From CAYVQE01 sp964633205 (lineage in GTDB: Bacteria; Myxococcota; B64-G9): a stretch of DNA of 35,927 nt. Below the pieces are notes generated by a model. The model ran no database searches. It saw only the letters and a program-made list of their open reading frames with translations, and had not been told where the DNA came from. The position numbers and the translations under genes are program-made. Of this stretch, positions 25,792 through 33,443 are shown one piece after another (within the stretch, counting starts at the first letter, position 1; every line of letters starts with the position of its first letter). The stretch is from NCBI GenBank assembly GCA_964633205.1, contig CAZWFN010000056.1:1-35927 (forward strand), in the 5' to 3' direction.

Positions 25792-25837
25792 TCCAACAGA
25801 GCTGAATACGCTATCGAAGCAGTTTCTGCTGAGGAAT

Positions 25838-25869
25838 GGTATACAACGCCCTGCGCTGCTCCGTGTCAA
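25838..25869 (-). promoter_or_regulatory. Sigma-70-like promoter for btuF
   Basis: On the minus strand a perfect TTGACA (25869-25864) is followed after 17 or 18 bases by TTGTAT or TGTATA (about 25846-25840). Transcription would start near 25832. The leader then holds a small AGCAG/CTGCT hairpin (25818-25830) and the 37-codon frame. No cobalamin-riboswitch box is seen. Confidence 0.55.
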
Positions 25870-25882
25870 GCCGAGAAACGAG

Positions 25883-25917
25883 CAGCCGGGGATCCGCTGG
25901 CTGCGGATCCCCGGCTG
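25883..25917 (-). terminator. Terminator hairpin after the ComEA-like gene
   Basis: A perfect 14-base inverted repeat (CAGCCGGGGATCCG and its complement) encloses a seven-base loop, 20 bases after the comEA stop. On the minus strand it is followed by CTCGTTTCTC, a weak T-run. It separates comEA from the btuF promoter just downstream. Confidence 0.6.
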
Positions 25918-25936
25918 GCCCGCGGACTCGCTCCGC

Positions 25937-26275
25937 TCAACCGCCGCGCTTGCCACCGCCCTTGCCCAGAGTGGTGGGCCCCTGCACGGTCAGCTGCGGC
26001 CGCAGGCGCATCAGCAGCTTGGCGCCGACGCCCTTGACCGCGGTCAGATCCTCCACCTTGGCGAAGGGCTTGTGGTTGCGGTACTGCACGATGGCCTGGG
26101 CCTTCTTCACCCCGATGCCCTTGAGCAGCTGCAGCTGATCGACCGAGGCGGTGTTGATGTTGACCACCCCGCCACCGCTGCCCCCGGCCTGGGCCGCGCC
26201 CGCACCCAGGCCCAGCGCGGCGATCACCACCAGCGCCAGCAGCAGACCCGCACGATTCCACACGCTCTTGTTCAT
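25937..26275 (-). CDS. comEA: ComEA-like helix-hairpin-helix DNA-binding protein
   Basis: This 112-residue protein has a signal peptide or single membrane anchor (residues 5-30), a Gly-rich linker, and a tandem helix-hairpin-helix domain: VVNINTASVDQLQLLKGIGVKKAQAIVQYR, then EDLTAVKGVGAKLLMRLRPQLTV (residues 37-97). This is the ComEA layout, the periplasmic DNA receptor for natural transformation; similar small proteins may serve DNA repair. AAGGAG seven bases before ATG 26275 sets the start. The tail is basic and Gly-rich. No other competence gene is in the window. A palindromic TTTGGT/ACCAAA element lies in its leader, and a strong hairpin follows it. Confidence 0.88.
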   Translation of the reverse strand: MNKSVWNRAGLLLALVVIAALGLGAGAAQAGGSGGGVVNINTASVDQLQLLKGIGVKKAQAIVQYRNHKPFAKVEDLTAVKGVGAKLLMRLRPQLTVQGPTTLGKGGGKRGG

Positions 26276-26292
26276 GATCCTCTCCTTTTGAT

Positions 26293-26308
26293 TTTGGTTC
26301 GTACCAAA
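26293..26308. promoter_or_regulatory. Palindrome in the comEA leader, possible operator
   Basis: TTTGGT and ACCAAA are inverted around four bases, just upstream of the comEA ribosome-binding site. In GC-rich surroundings this AT-rich inverted repeat could be a protein-binding site or a small RNA hairpin. Nothing else identifies it. Confidence 0.25.
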
Positions 26309-26332
26309 CCCAGCTCGATCCCTTGTCTTCTC

Positions 26333-26349
26333 GCTCCGGTCCCCGGAGC
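26333..26349 (-). terminator. Hairpin directly after the 65-aa gene
   Basis: GCTCCGG pairs with CCGGAGC over a three-base loop, immediately after the stop of the 65-residue gene on the minus strand. No T-run follows, so it may act as a 3' stabiliser rather than a terminator. Confidence 0.35.
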
Positions 26350-26350
26350 C

Positions 26351-26548
26351 TCAGCCCGCTGCCCGCTCCTCCCGCTCCTGCCGCTGCCGGATCTGCAGCT
26401 TGCCGTTGACCGGCAGCGCGTCGAGGAAGACGTTGAACGAGCCGTCGCGGTTGGTGAAGCAGGTGCCCACCCGCACCCAGATCGACTTCTCGAGCCCCTC
26501 GCGCTCGATGATGGTGAACACCTCCTGCATGGTGCTGTTCGCGGCCAT
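26351..26548 (-). CDS. Small conserved-looking protein, 65 residues
   Basis: This 65-residue protein reads as a helix (MQEVFTIIEREGLE) followed by strands IWVRVGTCFTNRDGSFNVFLD and ALPVNGKLQIRQR. The pattern G-x-x-F-xN-x-DGSxNVxLDALPxNGKLQxR recalls small plasmid- and phage-associated beta proteins of the DUF736 kind, as a resemblance only. AAAGGAG six bases before ATG 26548 gives a firm start, and the open frame further upstream is not supported. A 12-base palindrome CGCAGATCTGCG (26564-26575) lies just upstream and may be an operator. A hairpin follows the stop. The function is unknown. Confidence 0.75.
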   Translation of the reverse strand: MAANSTMQEVFTIIEREGLEKSIWVRVGTCFTNRDGSFNVFLDALPVNGKLQIRQRQEREERAAG

Positions 26549-26563
26549 GACGGTCTCCTTTCC

Positions 26564-26575
26564 CGCAGATCTGCG
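26564..26575. promoter_or_regulatory. 12-base palindrome, possible operator of the 65-aa gene
   Basis: CGCAGATCTGCG is a perfect 12-base palindrome just upstream of the ribosome-binding site of the small gene at 26351-26548. Its place suits a repressor site overlapping the transcript start; no protein is known. Confidence 0.3.
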
Positions 26576-26738
26576 ATCGTGGAACCAACGCGGGAGCCAC
26601 CCCGCTGCGCGCGCAGGCCAAAAAGCTGCAATGGGTGTGCCAATGTAGGCAGGAGTGTGAGCGGGTGTGCTTGTTCTACTTCGCGAACAAGGACTTGGGT
26701 GCCCCGCGGGCGGGGCCGATCCCAGAAGCTCTCTTGGC

Positions 26739-26765
26739 GGGGGTGTCCGGATTCCGGACACCCCC
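26739..26765 (-). terminator. Perfect hairpin after the DUF3467 gene
   Basis: GGGGGTGTCCGGA and its exact complement are separated by one base, so the RNA would form a stem of about eleven pairs with a tight loop. It begins four bases after the DUF3467 stop on the minus strand. No T-run follows. It could end transcription or protect the 3' end. Confidence 0.5.
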
Positions 26766-26769
26766 CCGG

Positions 26770-27075
26770 TCAATGCAGGATTTCGTCGTGCGGCCCGGCA
26801 CCCGAGATGTCGATGGTGCCGAAGCGGCTCTCGTAGCGCTCCACGTTGTCCTGCAACGCCTTGAGCAGCCGCTTGGTATGCTTGGGGCTGGACAGGATGC
26901 GGGCGCGCACCTTGGCCTTGGGCTGCTGGGGCTGGACGAAGATGAAATCCATGACGAACTCGGTCTCGGTGTGGTTGACCAGAGCCAGGTTGACATAGGC
27001 CCCCTGGGCCATGTCGTCGTCGAGCTGGATCTGCAGGTTGACCTTCTTGGCCTGCTTGTCGTTCTTTTCGGCCAT
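26770..27075 (-). CDS. DUF3467 protein, 101 residues
   Basis: This protein matches the DUF3467 family: GAYVNLALVNHTETEFVMDFIF in the first half, then RARILSSPKHTKRLLKALQDNVERYESRFGTI. Members are small cytoplasmic proteins of unknown role, found widely in Bacteria and Archaea. The N terminus is charged (MAEKNDKQAKKVN). GGGAGG just before ATG 27075 fixes the start. An extended -10 (TGC TACAAT) lies about 55 bases upstream. It diverges from the giant TPR gene, and the two promoters lie close together in the 205-base gap. A perfect hairpin follows its stop codon. Confidence 0.9.
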   Translation of the reverse strand: MAEKNDKQAKKVNLQIQLDDDMAQGAYVNLALVNHTETEFVMDFIFVQPQQPKAKVRARILSSPKHTKRLLKALQDNVERYESRFGTIDISGAGPHDEILH

Positions 27076-27130
27076 GCCGCCTCCCGGTGCGGGTGCCGCT
27101 GCTGGACCCGCCGATTTCGGGTGAGCGGTG

Positions 27131-27139
27131 ATTGTAGCA
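27131..27139 (-). promoter_or_regulatory. Extended -10 promoter for the DUF3467 gene
   Basis: On the minus strand TGC is followed by TACAAT (27136-27131), matching the -10 consensus at five of six positions with the TGn extension, which can replace a -35. Transcription would start near 27124, leaving about 50 bases before the ATG. Confidence 0.55.
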
Positions 27140-27166
27140 GAGCTACGGAATCGATCCCAGCCGGCA

Positions 27167-27196
27167 TTGACTTGGCGCGCGCCGCTCAGTTACATT
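27167..27196 (+). promoter_or_regulatory. Sigma-70-like promoter for the giant TPR gene
   Basis: TTGACT (27167-27172) is followed after 17 or 18 bases by TTACAT or TACATT (27190-27196). Transcription would start near 27203, giving a leader of about 78 bases to the proposed start at 27281. It is back-to-back with the DUF3467 promoter. Confidence 0.55.
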
Positions 27197-27280
27197 TTCA
27201 GCGCCTCCACCCAGGGGCGCGTTCAGGATCGTTCCTCCGTCCGGCCCCGCGCCTGCGGCCGCGTTGGAAGGGGTTGAGCC

Positions 27281-30200
27281 ATCAAGGCCCGCGATCTACA
27301 GAAGCTGCACAAGCGCCTCGAACAAGACCCGGCCGACGAAGAGGCCTTCGTCCGGCTGTGGGACCACCACGTCGCCGCCGAGGACTGGGGCGCCACCGCC
27401 GACCTGCTGGCCGGCAGGGCCGAGTCGCTGAGCGACGATCGCGAGCGGGTGCGCGCTCTGCTGAAGCTGGCCAACCTGCTCGACGACAAGCTCGGCGACA
27501 TGAACGCCGCGGTCGATGCCTACCACCGGGTGCTGGCCGTCGACCCCGACAACCGGCGCGCCCTGTGGGCGCTGGGCGTGCTGTATCACGATCTCGAGGA
27601 CTGGGAGAAGGTCATCGAGATCTACCTGCTGCGCATCGGGCTGGCCGAGAGCCTGGAGGAAAAGCTCACCCTGCGCTCGCAGCTGGCGGCCATCTACGAG
27701 CAGCGGCTGCAGCAGGAGGACCGGGCCCTGATGGAGTACATCCGGGCGGCTCGGCTGGCGCCGCAAAACGTACGCATCCTGCTCAACATGGAACAGCTGG
27801 CCACTCGGACCGAGTCCTTCCGCGAGCTGCTGGCGGTCTACGAGGACGTGGTCGAGCGCATCGAGCGGCTGGAGCTGCGGGTGGCGCTGTACCTCAAGCT
27901 GGCGCGGCTCTACACCATCCACCTGGAGGACGAGCAGACCGCCGGCGGCTACTACCAGCGCGCCCTGGAGCTGGCCACCGGCCAGCCCGACATGCTGTTC
28001 TCCATCTCCAACATCTACGGCGAGGAGGAGGAGTGGGAGGAGCTGATCGCCACCTACACCCAGCTCATCCGCCACGCCGAGGCGCCGCAGGTCAAGACGC
28101 GCCTGCGCCGCGAGGTGGCCCGGCTCTACCGCGAGGGGCTCGATGACCCGGCCGCGGCCTTCTATGAGCTGGTGCGGGTGGCGCGCTACAACCCGGCCGA
28201 GCCCGGCCTGGTCGACGAGCTGTTCGACTTGGGCACCACGACCGAGCGCCACCTCGAGTTGGCCGCGGTGCTAGAAGACATCGGCCCGCGCTTGGAGTCG
28301 ACCGCGGCCAAGGTGGCCCTCTACACCCGCCTGGCGCGGTTGCACCTGGAAGACCTGCAGAACGCCGAGCAGGCCCGCGCGGTCATCGGCCGGGCGCTGG
28401 AGCTCGACCCGGCCGACCTGTCCGCCCAGCTGGTGCGCTTCGATCTGCTCGAGGCCGGCCGCGAGTACGAGGCGCTGGCCCGGGCCCTCGACGACCTGCT
28501 GGCCCGCGGCGGGCTGGCCGACGAAGTGGCCAAGCAGCAGCGCCGGCGCCTGGCCCGCCTGTACGAGGAAAAGCTGGGCCAGCGCGAGCGCGCGGTGGAG
28601 CTGTACCGCGAGAACATGCGCGAGCCCGACGAGCCCGCCGGCGGCGAGGAGCGCCAGGAAATCCTGGAGCAGCTCTACCGGCGCCAGGGCATGTACGAGG
28701 AGTTGCTCAAGCTGCTGAGCGGCCGGGCCAAGGAATCCGAGGACCCGCAAGAGCAGGCCGCGATCGCCGTCGAGATGGCCGGGGTGTACGAGAAGCAGCT
28801 CGACCAACCGGATCGCGCCTTCTTCGAGCTGGTGCGCGCGGTGCGCCAGAATCCGGATGCACCGCCGTTGCTCGACGAATTGTTCCGGCTGGGCCAGACC
28901 GCCGGCCTGGAGACCGAGCTGGTCGCGGTGTGCACCGATCTCGGTGGCGCGCTCGACGATGCGGCCGCGGCCGAGCTGCAGGTGCGCCTGGCGCTGGCGC
29001 TGGAGGGCATGGGCGAGCCCGAGGATGCGGCCGAGCACTACGAGCGGGCGCTGCTGCTCGATCCGGTGCAGCCGGTGGCCTACCAGAAGCTGCGCGCTCG
29101 GGCGGAGAACCACTTTCACTGGGATCAGGTGGTGGAGATCGATCTGGTGCGCGCCGCGCGCATCGCCGATCCGCGCGAGAAGGTCGAGCTGCTGTTGACC
29201 GCGGCCGAGCTGCTCGAGGATCGGCTCGCCGACGCCGGCCGGGCCGCCGATGTCTACGACCGGGTGCTGTCGCTCGATCCCGATTCGGTGGCCGCGACCA
29301 AGGCCCTGGCGCGGCTGCGCGGCGAGGCCGCCCGGGTGGCCGAGCCCTTGCCGGAGGCGGCTGAAGACGCCGCGTCGGCTCCTGCGCCGGCGCCGGATGC
29401 ACTGGGGCCGGACGATCTGTCCATCGCGCTCGACGATGCCGCCGAGCAGGCCTTCGACGACGGTCATACCATCCCGTCCACTCGGAGCGATGAGATCGCC
29501 GCCCGGGCACTGACCGCCCAGCGCAGGGCCGCAGCGCCGGCCGCGGCCGGATCCGAGACCCCGGAAGAGGTGGAAGAAAACGCAGCCGAGGTGGTCTCGC
29601 CGCCGACCGCGCCGGCGGCGGACCCGCGGGCAGCCGGACCCGAGGACGCAGAGGACATGGCCGAGGTGGTCTCGCCGCCGGCCGCGCCCGCGGCCCCGGC
29701 GGCCGACGACGAGGAGGCAGCCGAGGTGATCTCGCCACCGCGGCCGCCCGTCGAGCCGGAACCGGCGCTCGATGGGCGCGAGATCGACCAGGGCGAGGAG
29801 GAGGACGGGGATCGCGAAGAGATCACCGACGTGGTCACCCTGCCCCGACGCGGCGGCCGCAACGGCGGGGGCGAGCCCCGGCCCTGGGAAGACCGCGAGC
29901 CCACGGTGGTCGAGCCGCCTTCGCCAAAGGCTACGGCGGCCAGGGCCGAGTCTGAACCCGAGCCGCCTTCGCCAAAGGCTACGGCGGCCAGGGCCGAGCC
30001 GGAGCTGGTCGACGAGGAAGACTTCGCCGCCGATCTCGATGCCAGCCCGATGGAGGAGGAAGGCACCCGGCCGGCTGCCGCCCCTGACCCGGTCGAGGCC
30101 ATGCAGCGCATCGTCGCGGCCGATCCGACCGACGCCGGCAGCTGGGAGAAGCTGGCCGAGCACATCCAGCAGCGCGACGGCGATGAAGCGGCTTTCGCCG

Positions 30201-33200
30201 CGCTGGAGAGCGGACTCGATCGGATGCCCGCCCCCGAAGACCGCGCCCGGCTGCTGCGCCGCATGTCGCTGCTGGCGCATTCGCCCGGGCTGCGGCTGAA
30301 GCTCGGCGAGCTGCTCGAGGGGCTCGAACGGCTCGACGACGCCGAGTCGTCCTACCGCAGCGTGTTGCGCTCCGCGCCCGCCCACCCCGGGGCGCTGGAC
30401 GGCCTGGAGCGCATCTACCGCGCCCGCGGCGCCCTGGACCGCTACGACGCCATCCTGACCCGCTCGCTCAACGGGGTGACCGATGCCCCCACCAAGCAGG
30501 CGCTGCTGCACCGCCGGGCCGCGCTGCGCCATCGGGAGCTCGAACGCGACGACGACGCGCTGGCCGATCTGGAGCAGCTGTTGCTGATCGATGACGGCGA
30601 TCGCGAGGCGCTGGCGTTGAGCGAGGACATCCTGGAAAGCCGCGGCCGCTACGATCAGCTGATCCAGGCCTACCAGCGCCACCTGCCCTTCAGCCTGACC
30701 ACCGCCGAGCGGGTCGATCTGCTGTGCGCCGTGGCCATCCTGTTCGAGAACCAACTCGGCAACACCGACGAGGCCATCGTCTACTACCGCAAGGCCCTGG
30801 AGGAGGATCCCGGCCACTACTCGGCACTCGACTCCCTGGTCGGGCTGCTCGAGCGCCGCCGCGACTGGCTGGGCGCCATCGAGGTGCTCGGCCCGGCCAG
30901 CGAGCGGATCGACGATGCGGCCCTGGCCGGTGAGCTCCACTTGCGCATGGGCAAGATCCTGGAGGAGCAGCTGCTGCGGCCCGAGGAGGCCGAGGCGGCC
31001 TACCGCCGGGCGGTCGACAGCGAGCGACCGAATCCGGATGCCTTGCTGGCGCTGCGCAGCCTGGCCCGGCGCCGCGGCGACTGGGTCGAGGTCATCCGGC
31101 TGGGCAAGCTGCGGCTGGCCGCGCTCGAAGATCCCGAGCAGCGCACCGAGCAGCTGTTGGATCTGGCGCGGATCTGGCGCGACCGGCTGGACAACCAGGC
31201 CGCTGCGTTGGACTGCTACGAGCAGCTGCTCGAGCTCGATGCGGACAACCTGGAGGCCACCCGCGAGGTGGCCGGCCGCCGGCTCGAGGAGAAGCACCAC
31301 GCCGAGGCCCACCAGCTGCTGGCGCGGCTGGCCGAACGCGGCTCGGCCGAGGGGCTGGCGGCCGCCGAGCTGGCCGGTGTGCAGCTGAAGCTGGCCCAGA
31401 CGGCCGAGGCGCTGGAGCGGCTGGACGAGGCCGGAAAAGCGTATGAGCGCGCCCTGGAGCTCGACCCGACCGACCACGAGATACTGACCCAGTACGGCTA
31501 CTTCCTGGCCCGGCAAGAGCAGTGGCAGCGGGCGGTGGAGCTCTACACCGCGCTGCTGGAACGCCACGGCGGGGCCATGGAGCCCGAGGAGGTGGCCGAC
31601 CTACGCTGCTTGATGGCCCAGGGCCACGACAAGCTGGGCCAACCGCAGCGGGCCGCCGCCCAGTACCGGCTGGCGCTGGAGGCCAATCCGCGCCACCTGC
31701 CCGCCCTGCGGGCGTCGATCGAGCTGGCCCACCAGCTCGGTCGGGTGCGCGAAAGCGTGGAGCTGCTGGGCCGGCTGCGCCAGCTGTTGCCCTCGCCGAC
31801 CAACCGGATGAAGCTGTCGATCCAGATCGGCGACCTGCTGGCCAGCCGGCTGCACGATCCGCAGGGCGCGGCCGCGGCCTACCAGGAGGCGCTCGAGCAG
31901 GAACCCAACAACGCCGAGCTGCTCGAAAAGCTGCGCCGCAGCCTGGTCCACGCCGAACGCTTCACCGAGGCGGTCGCGGTGCTCGGCCGGCTGGCCCATC
32001 TGGCCGAGACCGATCGCCAGCGGGCCCGCTACCTGCGCATCGCCGGCGACATCCAGCGCGAACGGCTGGACGACGATCGCGCCGCGCTCGACTCCTATCT
32101 GGCGGCGCTGGACGCGGCGCCGCTGGACAAGCGGGCCAACGCGGCCGCGGTCAAGATCCTCAACCGGCTGCGCGATTGGCCGCGGTTGGCACGGCTGTAC
32201 GAGGAACAGCTGCAAAGGCTGCCGCCGCCCATCGCCGGACAGGATGATCGGCGGCTGGGCATCTTGACCGAGCTGGTCGAACTCTACCGCTACCGGCTCG
32301 AGGACCGCCAGCGAGCCATCGGCGCCTGCGAGCAGCTGCTGGCCATCGACCCGGACCGGATCAAGGTGCGCGAAGACCTGGCGCGGCTGTCCGAGATGCA
32401 GGGCGACACGGAACGGGCCATCGAGCAGCACCGTTCGCTGATCGCCGACAGCCCCTTCTCGGTCGACTCCTACCACGCCCTGCGCCGCATCTACGAGACG
32501 CGCGGCCAGGCGGACCGCACCCTGTGTCTTGCCGCCACCCTGGGCTTTCTGGACGAAGCCGACGCCGACGAGCGGGCCCTGCTCAACGAGCACCGCCACG
32601 CCCTGCCCATCCCGGTGGGCCGGCGGATGAACGAGGCCCTGTACAACCGCCACCTGCTGCATCCCAACGCCGCCGGGCTGCTGGGCGAGATGCTCAGCTT
32701 CGCCGCCGACTTCGCCCGCACCCTGTTCAGCGTCGAGCACAAGGAGCTCAAGCTGCGCAGCCGCGATCGGCTGAATCTGCAACGGTCGGACGACAAGCTG
32801 GCCGAGATCGTCCGCGGCGCGCTCGGCCTGCTCGGGCTGCCGGCGCCCGAGTTCTACAGCAAGGGGGGCGTGATCAAGGGCATCATGGCGGTCAACACCT
32901 CTCCGGTGGCCGTGCTCTACTCCGAGGACGCCGTCCGGCGGGCCACCGTGCCCGAGCTGCGCTTCATGGTGGCCCGCGCGCTGACCTTCACCCGACCCGA
33001 AAACCTGCTGGCCGCCAGCCTGACGCCGAAGCAGCTGCGCACCCTGCTCGAGGCCATGGTCGAGCTGGCCTTTCCGGGCGGCCCCATCCATCCGGTGGCC
33101 GAAGAGGTGACCGGTCTGGCGCGCAAGCTGCAGCGCCAGATCCCGGAGCGCAAGCAGGATCGGTTGCTGCAGCTGGCCAACCAGTACCGCGGCCAGGCCG

Positions 33201-33421
33201 AGGACCTGTCGATCCGCGACTGGCTCGAGGGCGTCGAGCACACCTGCAACCGGGCCGGGCTGGCATTCAGCGGCGATCTCGAGGCCGCGGTGCAGGTGCT
33301 CAAAGCCGCCCGCGTGGTCAGCCCGTCCGGCTCGCACCGGTCGTTGATCCGCGAGCTGATCTTCTATTCGATCTCCGAGGATTACTTCGCCCTGCGCGAA
33401 GCGCTGCATGCGGCGATCTGA
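27281..33421 (+). CDS. Giant TPR protein, about 2046 residues
   Basis: Two long TPR arrays (27281-29330 and 30085-32500) flank an acidic Pro/Ala-rich linker with three AEVVSPP/AEVISPP copies and a duplicated 13-residue unit. A C-terminal domain (about 32640-33418) contains FAADFARTLFSVEHKEL, GGVIKGIMAVNTSPVAVLY and FMVARALTFTRPENLLAASL; I know it only as a tail of large TPR proteins in this group. There is no signal peptide, so it is a cytoplasmic scaffold, by inference. The start is unusual. TPR-like coding continues upstream of the first standard codon (GTG 27449) to a stop at 27275, and GGAAGGGG (27266-27273) precedes ATC 27281. CTG 27305 is another option. The TMTC-like gene follows. Confidence 0.85.
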   Translation: MKARDLQKLHKRLEQDPADEEAFVRLWDHHVAAEDWGATADLLAGRAESLSDDRERVRALLKLANLLDDKLGDMNAAVDAYHRVLAVDPDNRRALWALGVLYHDLEDWEKVIEIYLLRIGLAESLEEKLTLRSQLAAIYEQRLQQEDRALMEYIRAARLAPQNVRILLNMEQLATRTESFRELLAVYEDVVERIERLELRVALYLKLARLYTIHLEDEQTAGGYYQRALELATGQPDMLFSISNIYGEEEEWEELIATYTQLIRHAEAPQVKTRLRREVARLYREGLDDPAAAFYELVRVARYNPAEPGLVDELFDLGTTTERHLELAAVLEDIGPRLESTAAKVALYTRLARLHLEDLQNAEQARAVIGRALELDPADLSAQLVRFDLLEAGREYEALARALDDLLARGGLADEVAKQQRRRLARLYEEKLGQRERAVELYRENMREPDEPAGGEERQEILEQLYRRQGMYEELLKLLSGRAKESEDPQEQAAIAVEMAGVYEKQLDQPDRAFFELVRAVRQNPDAPPLLDELFRLGQTAGLETELVAVCTDLGGALDDAAAAELQVRLALALEGMGEPEDAAEHYERALLLDPVQPVAYQKLRARAENHFHWDQVVEIDLVRAARIADPREKVELLLTAAELLEDRLADAGRAADVYDRVLSLDPDSVAATKALARLRGEAARVAEPLPEAAEDAASAPAPAPDALGPDDLSIALDDAAEQAFDDGHTIPSTRSDEIAARALTAQRRAAAPAAAGSETPEEVEENAAEVVSPPTAPAADPRAAGPEDAEDMAEVVSPPAAPAAPAADDEEAAEVISPPRPPVEPEPALDGREIDQGEEEDGDREEITDVVTLPRRGGRNGGGEPRPWEDREPTVVEPPSPKATAARAESEPEPPSPKATAARAEPELVDEEDFAADLDASPMEEEGTRPAAAPDPVEAMQRIVAADPTDAGSWEKLAEHIQQRDGDEAAFAALESGLDRMPAPEDRARLLRRMSLLAHSPGLRLKLGELLEGLERLDDAESSYRSVLRSAPAHPGALDGLERIYRARGALDRYDAILTRSLNGVTDAPTKQALLHRRAALRHRELERDDDALADLEQLLLIDDGDREALALSEDILESRGRYDQLIQAYQRHLPFSLTTAERVDLLCAVAILFENQLGNTDEAIVYYRKALEEDPGHYSALDSLVGLLERRRDWLGAIEVLGPASERIDDAALAGELHLRMGKILEEQLLRPEEAEAAYRRAVDSERPNPDALLALRSLARRRGDWVEVIRLGKLRLAALEDPEQRTEQLLDLARIWRDRLDNQAAALDCYEQLLELDADNLEATREVAGRRLEEKHHAEAHQLLARLAERGSAEGLAAAELAGVQLKLAQTAEALERLDEAGKAYERALELDPTDHEILTQYGYFLARQEQWQRAVELYTALLERHGGAMEPEEVADLRCLMAQGHDKLGQPQRAAAQYRLALEANPRHLPALRASIELAHQLGRVRESVELLGRLRQLLPSPTNRMKLSIQIGDLLASRLHDPQGAAAAYQEALEQEPNNAELLEKLRRSLVHAERFTEAVAVLGRLAHLAETDRQRARYLRIAGDIQRERLDDDRAALDSYLAALDAAPLDKRANAAAVKILNRLRDWPRLARLYEEQLQRLPPPIAGQDDRRLGILTELVELYRYRLEDRQRAIGACEQLLAIDPDRIKVREDLARLSEMQGDTERAIEQHRSLIADSPFSVDSYHALRRIYETRGQADRTLCLAATLGFLDEADADERALLNEHRHALPIPVGRRMNEALYNRHLLHPNAAGLLGEMLSFAADFARTLFSVEHKELKLRSRDRLNLQRSDDKLAEIVRGALGLLGLPAPEFYSKGGVIKGIMAVNTSPVAVLYSEDAVRRATVPELRFMVARALTFTRPENLLAASLTPKQLRTLLEAMVELAFPGGPIHPVAEEVTGLARKLQRQIPERKQDRLLQLANQYRGQAEDLSIRDWLEGVEHTCNRAGLAFSGDLEAAVQVLKAARVVSPSGSHRSLIRELIFYSISEDYFALREALHAAI
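29912..29998 (+). repeat. Two 39-base direct repeats, each a REP-like palindrome, in the TPR gene
   Basis: Identical 39-base units at 29912-29950 and 29960-29998 are nine bases apart (48-base period). Each holds an interrupted inverted repeat (29914-29940 and 29962-29988): outer arms GCCGCC/GGCGGC, inner arms GCC/GGC, loop AAA. Both are read in frame as EPPSPKATAARAE inside the flexible linker. They look like repetitive extragenic palindromes captured by a coding region. Confidence 0.8.
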
Positions 33422-33443
33422 GCTCCCGGGCGCCGAGCGGTCG

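Noticed and set aside
25682..25850. Cobalamin riboswitch upstream of btuF
   Set aside because: The leader was read on the minus strand and the conserved B12-box core (GCCACTG) was not found. A covariance-model scan would settle it.
25678..25956. Longer 92-codon version of the micro-ORF
   Set aside because: It would run through the comEA terminator hairpin and the btuF promoter; only the part from ATG 25791 is plausible.
28271..31567. Minus-strand open frame of 1098 codons opposite the TPR gene
   Set aside because: It is a Gln/Leu/Arg-rich shadow of TPR coding sequence with no recognisable domain.
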